Shown here: positions 18,125-26,006 of the stretch, in pieces
Position numbering within the stretch: position 1 is the stretch's first letter
How the letters are laid out: each line of letters starts with the position of its first letter
Assembly: GCF_002217405.1 (NCBI RefSeq)
Contig: NZ_MUHE01000018.1
Location: 9,476 to 73,475, forward strand
Direction of reading: 5' to 3'
Source of the DNA: Flavobacterium psychrophilum DSM 3660 = ATCC 49418
Lineage (GTDB): Bacteria; Bacteroidota; Bacteroidia; Flavobacteriales; Flavobacteriaceae
DNA: 64,000 nt
Notes under the pieces: model-generated
Database searches by the model: none
What the model was told of the DNA's origin: nothing
What the model saw: only the letters and a program-made list of their open reading frames with translations
Translations under genes and position numbers: made by a program

Positions 18125-18709
18125 CTAAAAACCAATCTTCAGTTTCTCATAAACAGCATCATTAGCAGACATTCTTATCGTAAATCCAACTGTAAATCCC
18201 CTTATTTCTGGCAATCTATTTTCACCCATCGAAACCGAATAGCCAACACCCAAGTCTATAGCATTAAGAAATGAAATCCCCGTGAGTACATACAAATTCC
18301 TGTCTGAACCGCCAAATTTAAAAAAATAACCATTATTTTTATTATAGGATATGTGATAATCTGGCAAACCTTTTATATAACCAAAAGAATTTACCAAACC
18401 ATACCCCAAACCAAAAAAAAATCTATTATCATTCCTTGCATTCGGATTAAGATAAAACTCGAAACCTCCTTTTAGCTGGCTCCTATTGGTATTAAAATAT
18501 TCAACATAATAAATAAGCTTCAAGCTACTTAAATTCAAAAAAAAATTAGACTTAGCCTGTTTTTTACCCACATAAAAAACAGGACACACCAAACAAGACT
18601 TTACAGAATCCTTTACTATTTGCTGCGCTTCAACATTATAAACAATAAAAAATAAAAACATCACTAACATTTTCGTACCCTGCAAAATATTTTTCATCAA
18701 ATTAATCAT
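18125..18709 (-). CDS. hypothetical exported protein, probable outer-membrane barrel
   Basis: Unrecognised 194-residue protein. A hydrophobic leader (MLVMFLFFIVYNVEAQ) predicts export, and the rest has alternating aromatic and glycine-rich strands (FFFGLGYGLVNSFGYIKG, GFTVGFTIRM) as in small outer-membrane beta-barrels. Two cysteines lie in CLVCPVFYVG just after the cleavage site. The start is uncertain: in-frame ATGs occur at residues 1, 5 and 14. It converges on pnp and diverges from rpoD. Confidence 0.6.
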   Translation of the reverse strand: MINLMKNILQGTKMLVMFLFFIVYNVEAQQIVKDSVKSCLVCPVFYVGKKQAKSNFFLNLSSLKLIYYVEYFNTNRSQLKGGFEFYLNPNARNDNRFFFGLGYGLVNSFGYIKGLPDYHISYNKNNGYFFKFGGSDRNLYVLTGISFLNAIDLGVGYSVSMGENRLPEIRGFTVGFTIRMSANDAVYEKLKIGF

Positions 18710-18822
18710 TACCTAATTTTTAAACAAATCTATAAAAAAAAGAAATGGTTAAAAATTAATTTAAAAAAATGTAACTTTTTGCAAACTCATTACGTATAAC
18801 CACTTGTACACTTATAAATTTT

Positions 18823-18828
18823 AAGGAG
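18823..18828 (+). promoter_or_regulatory. canonical Shine-Dalgarno of rpoD
   Basis: TAAGGAG with 8 nt to the ATG at 18837, an ideal ribosome binding site. Genes in this group rarely carry one, and none of the neighbouring genes has a comparable site. Confidence 0.75.
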
Positions 18829-18836
18829 AAACGACA

Positions 18837-19700
18837 ATGAGACAACTAAAAATTACCAAGCAGGTTACCAATCGTGAAACCGCATCGTTAGACAAATATT
18901 TACAAGAAATTGGAAAAGTAGATTTGATTACTGCCGATGAAGAGGTAGAATTGGCTCAAAGAATAAAAGCCGGAGACCAACGTGCGTTAGAAAAACTAAC
19001 AAAAGCCAACTTGCGTTTCGTGGTTTCGGTAGCAAAACAATATCAAAACCAAGGACTTACCCTTCCAGATTTAATCAATGAAGGAAATTTAGGCCTAATA
19101 AAAGCAGCACAACGATTTGACGAAACTCGTGGTTTCAAATTCATTTCGTATGCCGTTTGGTGGATCCGTCAATCAATACTACAAGCATTGGCAGAACAAT
19201 CTCGTATTGTACGTTTGCCATTAAACAAAATTGGTTCTATCAATAAAATCAACAAAATGTACGCTTTATTAGAACAATCTAACGAGCGTCCACCATCTGC
19301 TGAAGAAATTGCAAAAGAACTAGACATGACCGTAAATGACGTAAAAGAGAGCATGAAAAACTCTGGTCGTCACTTATCTATGGACGCCCCTCTTGTAGAA
19401 GGAGAAGACTCTAACCTTTACGACGTTTTGCGCTCTGGAGAATCACCAAATCCTGACAGAGAATTAATTATCGAATCTTTGCGTACCGAAATTGAGCGTT
19501 CTCTAGAAACACTAACGCCTCGTGAGGCCGATGTAGTTCGTTTGTATTTTGGTCTTGCTGACCAGCACCCAATGACATTAGAAGAAATTGGAGAAACCTT
19601 CGATTTAACTCGGGAGCGTGTACGCCAAATAAAAGAAAAAGCAATCCGCAGATTAAAACATACCTCAAGAAGTAAAATCTTGAAAACGTATTTAGGATAA
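18837..19700 (+). CDS. rpoD: primary RNA polymerase sigma factor (sigma-70/RpoD)
   Basis: 287-residue group 1 sigma factor of the short Bacteroidetes type, lacking region 1.1 and the large non-conserved insert. Region 1.2 starts [18 protein letters not shown]. Region 2 includes [20 protein letters not shown] and [20 protein letters not shown], region 3 follows, and region 4 carries the helix-turn-helix [20 protein letters not shown]. It recognises the TTG/TANNTTTG promoters listed here. It is preceded by a perfect Shine-Dalgarno sequence and followed by a terminator that merges with a tandem repeat. Confidence 0.97.
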   Translation: MRQLKITKQVTNRETASLDKYLQEIGKVDLITADEEVELAQRIKAGDQRALEKLTKANLRFVVSVAKQYQNQGLTLPDLINEGNLGLIKAAQRFDETRGFKFISYAVWWIRQSILQALAEQSRIVRLPLNKIGSINKINKMYALLEQSNERPPSAEEIAKELDMTVNDVKESMKNSGRHLSMDAPLVEGEDSNLYDVLRSGESPNPDRELIIESLRTEIERSLETLTPREADVVRLYFGLADQHPMTLEEIGETFDLTRERVRQIKEKAIRRLKHTSRSKILKTYLG

Positions 19701-19756
19701 CCCTAAAACCGATAACTAACAGTTTGATTAACTGTTCGTTTTTTGATTGATGATTG

Positions 19757-19790
19757 AAACTCCGGCTGATTACCGGAGTTTTGTTTTTTG
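19757..19790 (+). terminator. rpoD terminator
   Basis: AAACTCCGG and CCGGAGTTT enclose a 7-nt loop and are followed by a T-rich tract. The 3' arm of this hairpin is also the start of the 63-bp tandem repeat that follows. Confidence 0.85.
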
Positions 19791-19955
19791 CAAAGCAAAC
19801 AAAACCCCAGTCAGTTCGAGCTTTGCTCTCGGGTACCGGAGTTTTGTTTGCTTTGCTCTCGGGTACCGGAGTTTTGTTTTTTGCAAAGCAATCAAAACCC
19901 CAGTCAGTTCGAGCTTTACTCTCGGGTACCGGAGTTTTGTTTTTTGCAAAGCAAA
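19771..19955. repeat. 63-bp tandem repeat, about three and a half copies
   Basis: Unit 1 spans 19771-19833, and a shortened 30-bp unit (internal 33 bp lost) spans 19834-19863. Unit 3 spans 19864-19926 with two substitutions, and a partial unit spans 19927-19955. Each begins TACCGGAGTTTTG and full units end CTCTCGGG. Every full unit contains an imperfect palindrome centred on GCAAAGC. The array starts inside the rpoD terminator, so each copy repeats that terminator's 3' arm. Spurious ORFs run through it in several frames. Confidence 0.9.
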
Positions 19956-19965
19956 TATTTTTTTT

Positions 19966-20055
19966 GGGCGTGACCCGAAAAGGGTCAGGCTATCCGTTAC
20001 AAGTCCTCGCACTTCCTTCGTCAGGCTGTGGGCTTTTCACTTCTATCCTTCACGC
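19966..20055 (+). repeat. GGGCGTG...TCACGC structured intergenic element
   Basis: About 90 nt bounded by the inverted words GCGTGA (19968-19973) and TCACGC (20050-20055). Inside is a hairpin TGACCC-GAAAA-GGGTCA at 19971-19987. It is clearly richer in G+C than its surroundings. I recall similar GGGCGTG...TCACGCA segments scattered between genes in Flavobacterium and relatives; this could not be checked here. Together with the tandem repeat it fills the 460-nt rpoD-rpe gap. Confidence 0.55.
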
Positions 20056-20108
20056 AACTTATCAAACCACAAAACATTCCTTTTACCTTATGAACTTTAC
20101 AAAAATAT

Positions 20109-20140
20109 TTGCGCACTTTACAGTTAAATCCTTATTTTTG
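20109..20140 (+). promoter_or_regulatory. rpe promoter
   Basis: TTG at 20109-20111, a 21-nt spacer and TATTTTTG at 20133-20140. It lies 19 nt upstream of the rpe ATG, which supports that start over the longer ORF. Confidence 0.65.
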
Positions 20141-20159
20141 CAAAAACTACAACACAACA

Positions 20160-20819
20160 ATGAACAACACACTAATTGCCCCATCTGTACTAGCAGCCGA
20201 TTTTGCCAACTTGCAGCGCGACATCGAAATGATTAACAACTCCCAAGCAGACTGGTTTCATATTGATGTCATGGACGGACATTTTGTACCAAACATCTCA
20301 TACGGAATGCCCGTAATTGAAGCAATAAAAAAACATGCAACAAAACCACTAGATGTACACTTAATGATTGAAAAACCAGAAAGATACATTGAAGAATTTG
20401 CAAAAATTGGTGCCGATATTATTACCGTTCATTACGAATCGACAGTTCACCTACACCGCACCCTAACCCAAATAAAAAATGCAGGTTGCAAAGCTGGTGT
20501 AGTATTAAACTTAACCACACCTGTTTCCGTACTAGAAGACATTCTTTCAGAATGCTACATGGTCCTAATCATGTCTATAAACCCCGGTTTTGGAGGACAA
20601 AAATTTGAAGAAATAACTTACAATAAAGTTAGAAAACTTCGAAAAATGATTACCGACCAAGGATTACATACACTTATCGAAATAGATGGCGGGGTAACAG
20701 ATAAAAATGCCAAACAATTAGTAGAAGCAGGAGCTAATGTTCTAGTTGCAGGAAGCTATGTTTTCAAAGCTCAAAGCCCAGCACAAGCCATTATCGATCT
20801 AAAAAATTTAACTAGATAA
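20160..20819 (+). CDS. rpe: ribulose-phosphate 3-epimerase
   Basis: 219-residue TIM-barrel enzyme of the pentose phosphate pathway that interconverts ribulose 5-phosphate and xylulose 5-phosphate. It shows IAPSVLAADFANLQRDI, the metal-binding HIDVMDGHFVPNISYG, VHLMIEKPERYI, MSINPGFGGQKF and EIDGGVTDKNAKQLVEAGA. The start at ATG 20160 (MNNTLIAPS) follows from the family and from the promoter. The ORF extends upstream to 20109 but only through the promoter. Its 3' end overlaps the convergent M90 gene by 12 nt. Confidence 0.98.
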   Translation: MNNTLIAPSVLAADFANLQRDIEMINNSQADWFHIDVMDGHFVPNISYGMPVIEAIKKHATKPLDVHLMIEKPERYIEEFAKIGADIITVHYESTVHLHRTLTQIKNAGCKAGVVLNLTTPVSVLEDILSECYMVLIMSINPGFGGQKFEEITYNKVRKLRKMITDQGLHTLIEIDGGVTDKNAKQLVEAGANVLVAGSYVFKAQSPAQAIIDLKNLTR

Positions 20820-21626
20820 ACTATTATCGTTATAGTTTATCATCATTTTTACTTTATAAAACAACTCCGGAAATAATTCTTTAAATTTTTCTGGAGTTTC
20901 AAAAAATTGTTCTAAAATCACAGCTATAAACTCTACCGAATTTACAAAGGCGTAATCCCTAAAATAATGAGAAGCAACTAATTTTTCGATAAATTCTGGT
21001 TTTTTTAAATCAATAATTATTGCATTATAACAATCTAAAAAAACAGGATTTGCAACAGCGTCATATTTATTTTTTTTCAGTGATTCGAACAATAAAACAT
21101 GAGAAAATTCGTGAATACCAAGATTCAAATTATCATCATTTAGTTTTATCCCTTTATAAAAATCTTCCCAAGAAAACACTACAACTTTTAGTTTTGGATT
21201 AAATTCTCCTATATGCATGTTCTGATTAGTAGTAGAATAAAATGAAGACGGATATACTATTATGGTACGAACAACAGTGTGCAAATATTCCTGCATCCCG
21301 AAAGTTAGCATTATTGAAGTTGATGCAATTAGCAATTTCATTTCAAAAGTAATCTCAATATCATCTCGACTTATAAATTGAATATCTTCGATAAAATTGA
21401 GAACTCTCTGGTCAAAATGATTTTGATCTTTAGGTTTTAATTTTTTATAAAAAGGGAAATGATGTGTTAATATGTCTTTATAATGGGGGTTTATTTTTTT
21501 AGAAAACAAGCAAAACCGTAGTGTTAAAGGTTTTTTGTAAATGAGAATATAAATAGGTTGTACAATAATTTTAAACAGATAAACTATTCCAATTATAATT
21601 ACTAAACTAAGATATATAACAAACAT
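20808..21626 (-). CDS. M90 (MtfA-like) zinc peptidase family protein
   Basis: 272-residue protein with an N-terminal membrane segment (YLSLVIIIGIVYLFKIIVQP) and a zinc-metallopeptidase domain. The HExxH motif is HEFSH within LNLGIHEFSHVLLFE, and the third ligand region is SVEFIAVILEQFFETPEKF, as in MtfA. E. coli MtfA regulates the glucose repressor Mlc, but the role in this group is unknown. It is convergent with rpe, and the two stop regions share a perfect 10-bp hairpin. Confidence 0.88.
   Translation of the reverse strand: MFVIYLSLVIIIGIVYLFKIIVQPIYILIYKKPLTLRFCLFSKKINPHYKDILTHHFPFYKKLKPKDQNHFDQRVLNFIEDIQFISRDDIEITFEMKLLIASTSIMLTFGMQEYLHTVVRTIIVYPSSFYSTTNQNMHIGEFNPKLKVVVFSWEDFYKGIKLNDDNLNLGIHEFSHVLLFESLKKNKYDAVANPVFLDCYNAIIIDLKKPEFIEKLVASHYFRDYAFVNSVEFIAVILEQFFETPEKFKELFPELFYKVKMMINYNDNSLSS
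20815..20841. terminator. hairpin shared by the convergent 3' ends of rpe and the M90 gene
   Basis: GATAAACTAT and ATAGTTTATC form a perfect 10-bp stem with a 7-nt loop. It overlaps the last codons of both genes. The likely role is bidirectional termination inside coding sequence. Confidence 0.6.
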
Positions 21627-21652
21627 TTTTTGTAAAAATATTTATAAAAAAG

Positions 21653-21726
21653 TGACTACGGCAGGGTTCGAACCTGCAACCAACGGAGCCGAAATCCGTC
21701 ATTCTATCCAGTTGAACTACGCAGCC
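21653..21726 (-). tRNA. tRNA-Arg (anticodon TCG)
   Basis: The minus strand folds into a complete cloverleaf. The acceptor is GGCTGCG/CGTAGTC, the anticodon stem is ACGGA/TCCGT around the loop TTTCGGC, and the T arm contains GGTTCGAACC. The loop gives anticodon TCG, reading CGA (and possibly CGG) arginine codons. No CCA is encoded. It lies between yqeY and the M90 gene. Confidence 0.93.
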
Positions 21727-21738
21727 ATTGCTTTATTT

Positions 21739-21789
21739 CGAATTTGAAATTACGAATTATAAAAATTGTAATTCGTAATTTGAAATTCG
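21739..21789. repeat. long AT-rich hairpin between tRNA-Arg and yqeY
   Basis: The 21-nt arms 21739-21759 and 21769-21789 pair at 20 of 21 positions around a 9-nt loop. The sequence is built from the word AATTCGTAATT and its near variants. It lies 8 nt beyond the yqeY stop and 13 nt upstream of the tRNA. It may terminate yqeY, but no clear T-run follows, and it looks more like a palindromic intergenic repeat. Confidence 0.7.
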
Positions 21790-21796
21790 TAATTAT

Positions 21797-22246
21797 TTAA
21801 ACTAATAGTTTCTTTACGATACTAGATATTGTTTTTCCTTCGGCTTGACCGCCTAGTTGTGCTGATGCTAATCCCATTACTTTTCCCATAGAGGCTATTC
21901 CTGAAGCGCCTGTTTCGGCAATAATTTTTGCAATAATCGCTTCTACTTCTTGTTCTGATAGTTGTGCTGGTAAGAATTTTTCTATTACTACAATTTGTGC
22001 TAATTCTGGTTCGGCAAGGTCTGGACGGTTTTGTGCTGCAAAAATAGTTGCGCTGTCTTTACGCATTTTTACTAGTTTTTGTAGAATTTTTATTTCGTCT
22101 GCTTCTGTGATATCTTCTTTAGTTCCTGTTGCTGTTTGGGCTAGTAATATTTCTGATTTGATGGCGCGAAGTGCTTCTAGGGCAACGGTGTCTTTTGCAC
22201 GCATTGCTGTTTTCATTTCGTCCATGATGTGTGTTGATAAACTCAT
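21797..22246 (-). CDS. GatB/YqeY domain-containing protein
   Basis: 149-residue protein of the YqeY family, related to the tail of amidotransferase GatB and proposed to bind tRNA. Signatures are MKTAMRAKDTVALEALRAIKS, EIKILQKLVKMRKDSATIF, VIEKFLPAQLSEQEVEAII and GKVMGLASAQLGGQAEGKTI. It is downstream of ftsZ on the same strand but separated by 329 nt containing a dispersed repeat, and lies next to a tRNA-Arg gene. The precise function is unknown. Confidence 0.94.
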   Translation of the reverse strand: MSLSTHIMDEMKTAMRAKDTVALEALRAIKSEILLAQTATGTKEDITEADEIKILQKLVKMRKDSATIFAAQNRPDLAEPELAQIVVIEKFLPAQLSEQEVEAIIAKIIAETGASGIASMGKVMGLASAQLGGQAEGKTISSIVKKLLV

Positions 22247-22322
22247 TTTTTTGATTTTAGATGACAGATTTTAGATGGCAGATGGGATTTCAAAAAAAAT
22301 GAAATCTTATATCTTATTTTTT

Positions 22323-22463
22323 GCCCCTGATGGCAATGGAAAGCCTTTTGAGAGAAAATGTATTTTTTCTTGAAGCAGAAAAGCGACCAAAGGAAGCTCT
22401 TTCTGGTTTGTAGAAAAAAGCATTTTGCGAAAAAAGCTTGTAATGTACAGCAGGAATTGGCTC
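22323..22463 (+). repeat. dispersed structured repeat, copy 1 (long form)
   Basis: 141-nt element beginning GCCCCTGATGGCAATGGAAA and ending AGCAGGAATTGGCTC. The inner helix AATGTATTTTTTCT (22357-22370) pairs with AGAAAAAAGCATT (22412-22424). Inside it is a GCGACCAAAGGAAGCTC segment shared with copy 3 (57796-57937). It occupies most of the 330-nt gap between yqeY and ftsZ. The rest of the gap is AT-rich with GATTTTAGAT-like words and no gene. Confidence 0.75.
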
Positions 22464-22575
22464 GACAAATTTAGTAAAAATAAATTTATATTTTGGTACT
22501 TATTTTGTAGGTTGTATGGTTGGAAAATAACCCGAAAAATGGTTAGAGGTTTCGGGTTTTAGTTTTTTTTTCTGT

Positions 22576-24558
22576 TTAATCTACGTTGTCGTGTAGGAAT
22601 GAGTTGTTTGATCGTAACTGGATTTCGTCGTTACCATCGGTTCCTAATGAGATACGGGATCTGCTATTGTCTATTGTGTTGTTTGAGATGTCTATTCCCA
22701 TACGTTTGTATGCTGGTTCTTTTTCGAACTCATCTACTTTTGATGCGTTGTTGTGAAATTTATAGTTAAATTCTTTCATTTTACGACGGCGTTCTTCGGA
22801 TCTCATGCGTAAGGAGTCTTCGATAGACATTTCTAGCGGTGAGATTTCGTTTGCTGTGTTTGGGGTGCTATATTTTGGGGTTTCTACCTGCTTCATGGTG
22901 ATATTTAGCTCGGTAGGAATGGTTTCTACTACTACATTTTCGGCTTTTTTGGCTTCAAATAATTGGTTTTCTACTTCCATATAGGCTTCGAGCGAATGTT
23001 TGATAACTCCGTTTTGAGTTACTTCGGTCATGGGTACGAATTCTACTGCTTGGTTTACTTTGATGTCTTTTATTTCGGTTGTTAGATCGAATGTTAGTCT
23101 ATCGGTATTTGCTGTTTGGGTTGTTTTTTGTATTGGTAAATCGAATGTAAATGCGATTTGTTCTTGTTCTTTTATTAGAAATTGCGGATCGACTACTTCT
23201 ATTTGCTTGACTAGTTCACTATCGATGGTGTCTTTTACTGGTGGCGAGGTGAAATAAAAATCATTAACATCGATTGCTTTTGATGAAACTACTTCGAAAG
23301 TGACGTCTAAATTCTTGATTAATTCTGTTGTTGGCACTAAATCCATTTTGAAATATGCTTCAACAGGGTTTGGCAATTCTTCGTCTAGGGCAAATACTAT
23401 TTTTTCTTCTGCAATAGGGGTTTCTAATGTTTTTAGTGGTTCGGTAATTACATTTGATGAGAAATCGAATCCTTGTGCTTGGTATTTTTGGGTTAGATCA
23501 CGAACAATTTTTTGGTCGTCTTCTAGGGCATGGATTATTTTTTTAGGTTCTATGTTTACAATTTCTGCTTGTTGTTCTACACAAAATCCGGTTGCAATAA
23601 TGGTTACTGCTATTTTATCTCCTAGTTCTTCTTCTTCTCCAACCCCCATAATAATATTGGCGCTGTGTCCTGCTTCTGCTTGGATATAATCGTTTATTTC
23701 TCCTATCTCATCGATAGTAATTTCGTTAGTTCCAGAAACGATAAGCAACAATACGTTTTTGGCTCCTGCTATTTTATTGTCATTTAAGAGTGGTGAATCT
23801 AATGCGGATACGATGGCTTCTTTGGCTCTGTTTTCGCCTTCGGCAGTGGCAGATCCCATGATGGCTGTTCCTGAATTAGATAATACCGTTTTGGCATCTT
23901 TTAAATCGATGTTTTGTGTGTAATGGTGTGTTATTACTTCTGCAATACCACGTGATGCGGTTGCTAAAACTTCGTCTGCTTTAGAGAATCCTGCTTTGAA
24001 ACCAAGATTACCGTACACTTCTCTTAGTTTGTTATTATTGATAACAATAAGTGAATCTACTTGTTTTCTTAGTTTTTCGACACCTAAAAGCGCTTGTTCG
24101 ATACGTACTTTTCCTTCGAATTGAAATGGAATTGTTACGATACCTACGGTTAAGATGTCTCTTTCTCTTGCTAATTGTGCAATGACTGGTGCGGCACCTG
24201 TTCCTGTTCCTCCACCCATTCCTGCGGTGATAAAAACCATTTTAGTGTTGCCGTCTAGCATTTTTTCTATTTCGGCAATGCTTTCTATTGCTGATTGTTG
24301 TCCTACTTCTGGGTTTGCTCCTGCTCCTAATCCTTCGGTTAGGTTTACTCCTAGCTGAATTTTATTAGGCACTACACTGTTGTCTAGTGCTTGGGAATCT
24401 GTATTACAAACGATAAAATCGACTCCTTTTATCCCTTGTTTAAACATGTGGTTTATGGCGTTGCTTCCGCCTCCACCTACACCTATTACTTTAATTACAT
24501 TTGATTGGTTCTTTGGTAAATCAAATGAAATACTTCCAAATTCTGAGTTGCTTTCCAT
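22576..24558 (-). CDS. ftsZ: cell division protein FtsZ
   Basis: Tubulin-like GTPase that forms the division ring. The N-terminal GTPase core (about residues 20-320) has VGGGGSNAINHM, the signature GGGTGTG at 115-121, and GIVTIPFQFEG. At 660 residues it is far longer than the usual 350-400, because of a roughly 330-residue acidic, low-conservation C-terminal region, common in Bacteroidetes. It ends with a basic RRRKMKEFNYKFH block and an ISLGTDGNDEIQLRSNNSFL tail. It is the last gene of the dcw cluster, 46 nt after ftsA. Confidence 0.98.
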   Translation of the reverse strand: MESNSEFGSISFDLPKNQSNVIKVIGVGGGGSNAINHMFKQGIKGVDFIVCNTDSQALDNSVVPNKIQLGVNLTEGLGAGANPEVGQQSAIESIAEIEKMLDGNTKMVFITAGMGGGTGTGAAPVIAQLARERDILTVGIVTIPFQFEGKVRIEQALLGVEKLRKQVDSLIVINNNKLREVYGNLGFKAGFSKADEVLATASRGIAEVITHHYTQNIDLKDAKTVLSNSGTAIMGSATAEGENRAKEAIVSALDSPLLNDNKIAGAKNVLLLIVSGTNEITIDEIGEINDYIQAEAGHSANIIMGVGEEEELGDKIAVTIIATGFCVEQQAEIVNIEPKKIIHALEDDQKIVRDLTQKYQAQGFDFSSNVITEPLKTLETPIAEEKIVFALDEELPNPVEAYFKMDLVPTTELIKNLDVTFEVVSSKAIDVNDFYFTSPPVKDTIDSELVKQIEVVDPQFLIKEQEQIAFTFDLPIQKTTQTANTDRLTFDLTTEIKDIKVNQAVEFVPMTEVTQNGVIKHSLEAYMEVENQLFEAKKAENVVVETIPTELNITMKQVETPKYSTPNTANEISPLEMSIEDSLRMRSEERRRKMKEFNYKFHNNASKVDEFEKEPAYKRMGIDISNNTIDNSRSRISLGTDGNDEIQLRSNNSFLHDNVD

Positions 24559-24604
24559 ACTATTGGTTTTTATTTATGCTTTATTATTATGTTAACAATT
24601 TCGA

Positions 24605-26005
24605 TTACTCGGCGTTGTCTAAAAAATCTTTAATTTTATCTATATACTTGTCAAAAAACGATTTACGAATCATTTTTTCGCTCGATTTTGAGTCTTTTCT
24701 TGTTTCTGGTTTTGGTTCTGTTTTTGTTTCTTCAATTGCATCTTCTTCTTTCTTTATTTCTATTTTTTCTGTGATAATTGGCTTAGGAATAAGTACTGGT
24801 TCTGCAATAAAATTTTCATGTGGTACGGCACTTACGGTATTGTTACGAATACTATTCATAACCAATCCTACTGCCGTTGCGTACAATGGGCTTGATATTT
24901 CTTCGCTAGAGTTTCCTGCTAAATGTTCGTTTGGATAGCCTATTCTGGTATCCATCCCTGTAATATATTCTACTAATTGCTTGATGTGTTTGAGTTGTGA
25001 GCCTCCACCAGTTAGTACAATACCTGCTATTAGTTTTTTTCGAGGATCTTCGTGGCCGTATATTTTAATTTCGGTGTAAACTTGCTCGATAATTTCTACC
25101 ACGCGGGCATGAATTATTTTTGACAAGTTTTTTAACGAAATCTCTTTTGGGTCTCTTCCTCGTAACCCTGGAATTGAAACAATTTCGTTGTCTTTATTTT
25201 CTCCTGGCCAAGCAGAACCGAATTTTGTTTTTAATAATTCTGCTTGCTTTTCTATGATTGAACAACCTTCTTTTATGTCTTCGGTAATTACGTTTCCACC
25301 AAAAGGAACTACTGCTGTGTGGCGAATAATTCCGTCTTTAAAAATGGCTAAATCTGTTGTTCCTCCACCAATATCTATTAGCGCAACTCCTGCTTCTTTT
25401 TCTTCTTGACTTAAAACTGCATCTGCAGAAGCTAATGGCTCTAGGGTTAGCCCAGACAAATCTAATCCTGAGCTTTTTATACAACGTCCTACATTTCTGA
25501 TTGATGATGCTTGCCCAACCACTACATGAAAACTACTTTCTAATCTTCCGCCATACATTCCGATTGGTTCTTTTATTTCAGATTGCCCATCGATTTTGTA
25601 TTCTTGTGGCAAAACGTGAATAATTTCTTCTCCCGGCAACATGGCTAGTTTTTGAACTTGATTAATTAAAACATCGATATCAATTTCGCTAATTACTTCT
25701 TCCGGATTGGGTCTTGAAATATAATCGCTGTGCTGAATACTACGAATGTGCTGACCCGCAATACCTACTACAACGTCTTTTATTTTATAACCCGAATCAG
25801 CCTCTGCCAAACTTATTGCTTCTTGTATAGATTGTATGGTTTGTGTAATATTATTTACTACACCACGAGCCACACCGAGGCTTTTAGATTTCCCTACACC
25901 TAAAATTTCTAGCTTCCCATACTCATTTTTCTTGCCTATCATAGCTACAATCTTTGTTGTACCTATATCTAGTCCTACTGCTATATTATCTCTTTCCATT
26001 CTCAT
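24605..26005 (-). CDS. ftsA: cell division protein FtsA
   Basis: 466-residue actin-like ATPase that tethers FtsZ to the membrane. It shows AVGLDIGTTKIVAMIGKKNE, the second phosphate motif GVALIDIGGGTTDLAIFKDG, VITEDIKEGC and IVLTGGGSQLKHI. The C-terminus, after a long charged linker, ends in an amphipathic segment (KSFFDKYIDKIKDFLDNAE) that probably binds membrane. Two possible starts (26005 and 25999) are both ATG. It lies 1 nt after the ftsQ stop. Confidence 0.97.
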   Translation of the reverse strand: MRMERDNIAVGLDIGTTKIVAMIGKKNEYGKLEILGVGKSKSLGVARGVVNNITQTIQSIQEAISLAEADSGYKIKDVVVGIAGQHIRSIQHSDYISRPNPEEVISEIDIDVLINQVQKLAMLPGEEIIHVLPQEYKIDGQSEIKEPIGMYGGRLESSFHVVVGQASSIRNVGRCIKSSGLDLSGLTLEPLASADAVLSQEEKEAGVALIDIGGGTTDLAIFKDGIIRHTAVVPFGGNVITEDIKEGCSIIEKQAELLKTKFGSAWPGENKDNEIVSIPGLRGRDPKEISLKNLSKIIHARVVEIIEQVYTEIKIYGHEDPRKKLIAGIVLTGGGSQLKHIKQLVEYITGMDTRIGYPNEHLAGNSSEEISSPLYATAVGLVMNSIRNNTVSAVPHENFIAEPVLIPKPIITEKIEIKKEEDAIEETKTEPKPETRKDSKSSEKMIRKSFFDKYIDKIKDFLDNAE

Positions 26006-26006
26006 A

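Noticed and set aside
19771-19955. Possible CRISPR array
   Set aside because: Units are directly abutting with no unique spacers, one is internally deleted, and no cas genes are in the window.
19747-20236. Several overlapping ORFs with repeated peptides on both strands
   Set aside because: They run through the 63-bp tandem repeat and the GGGCGTG element. The repeated peptides only reflect the DNA repeat, and rpe has its own promoter and start at 20160.
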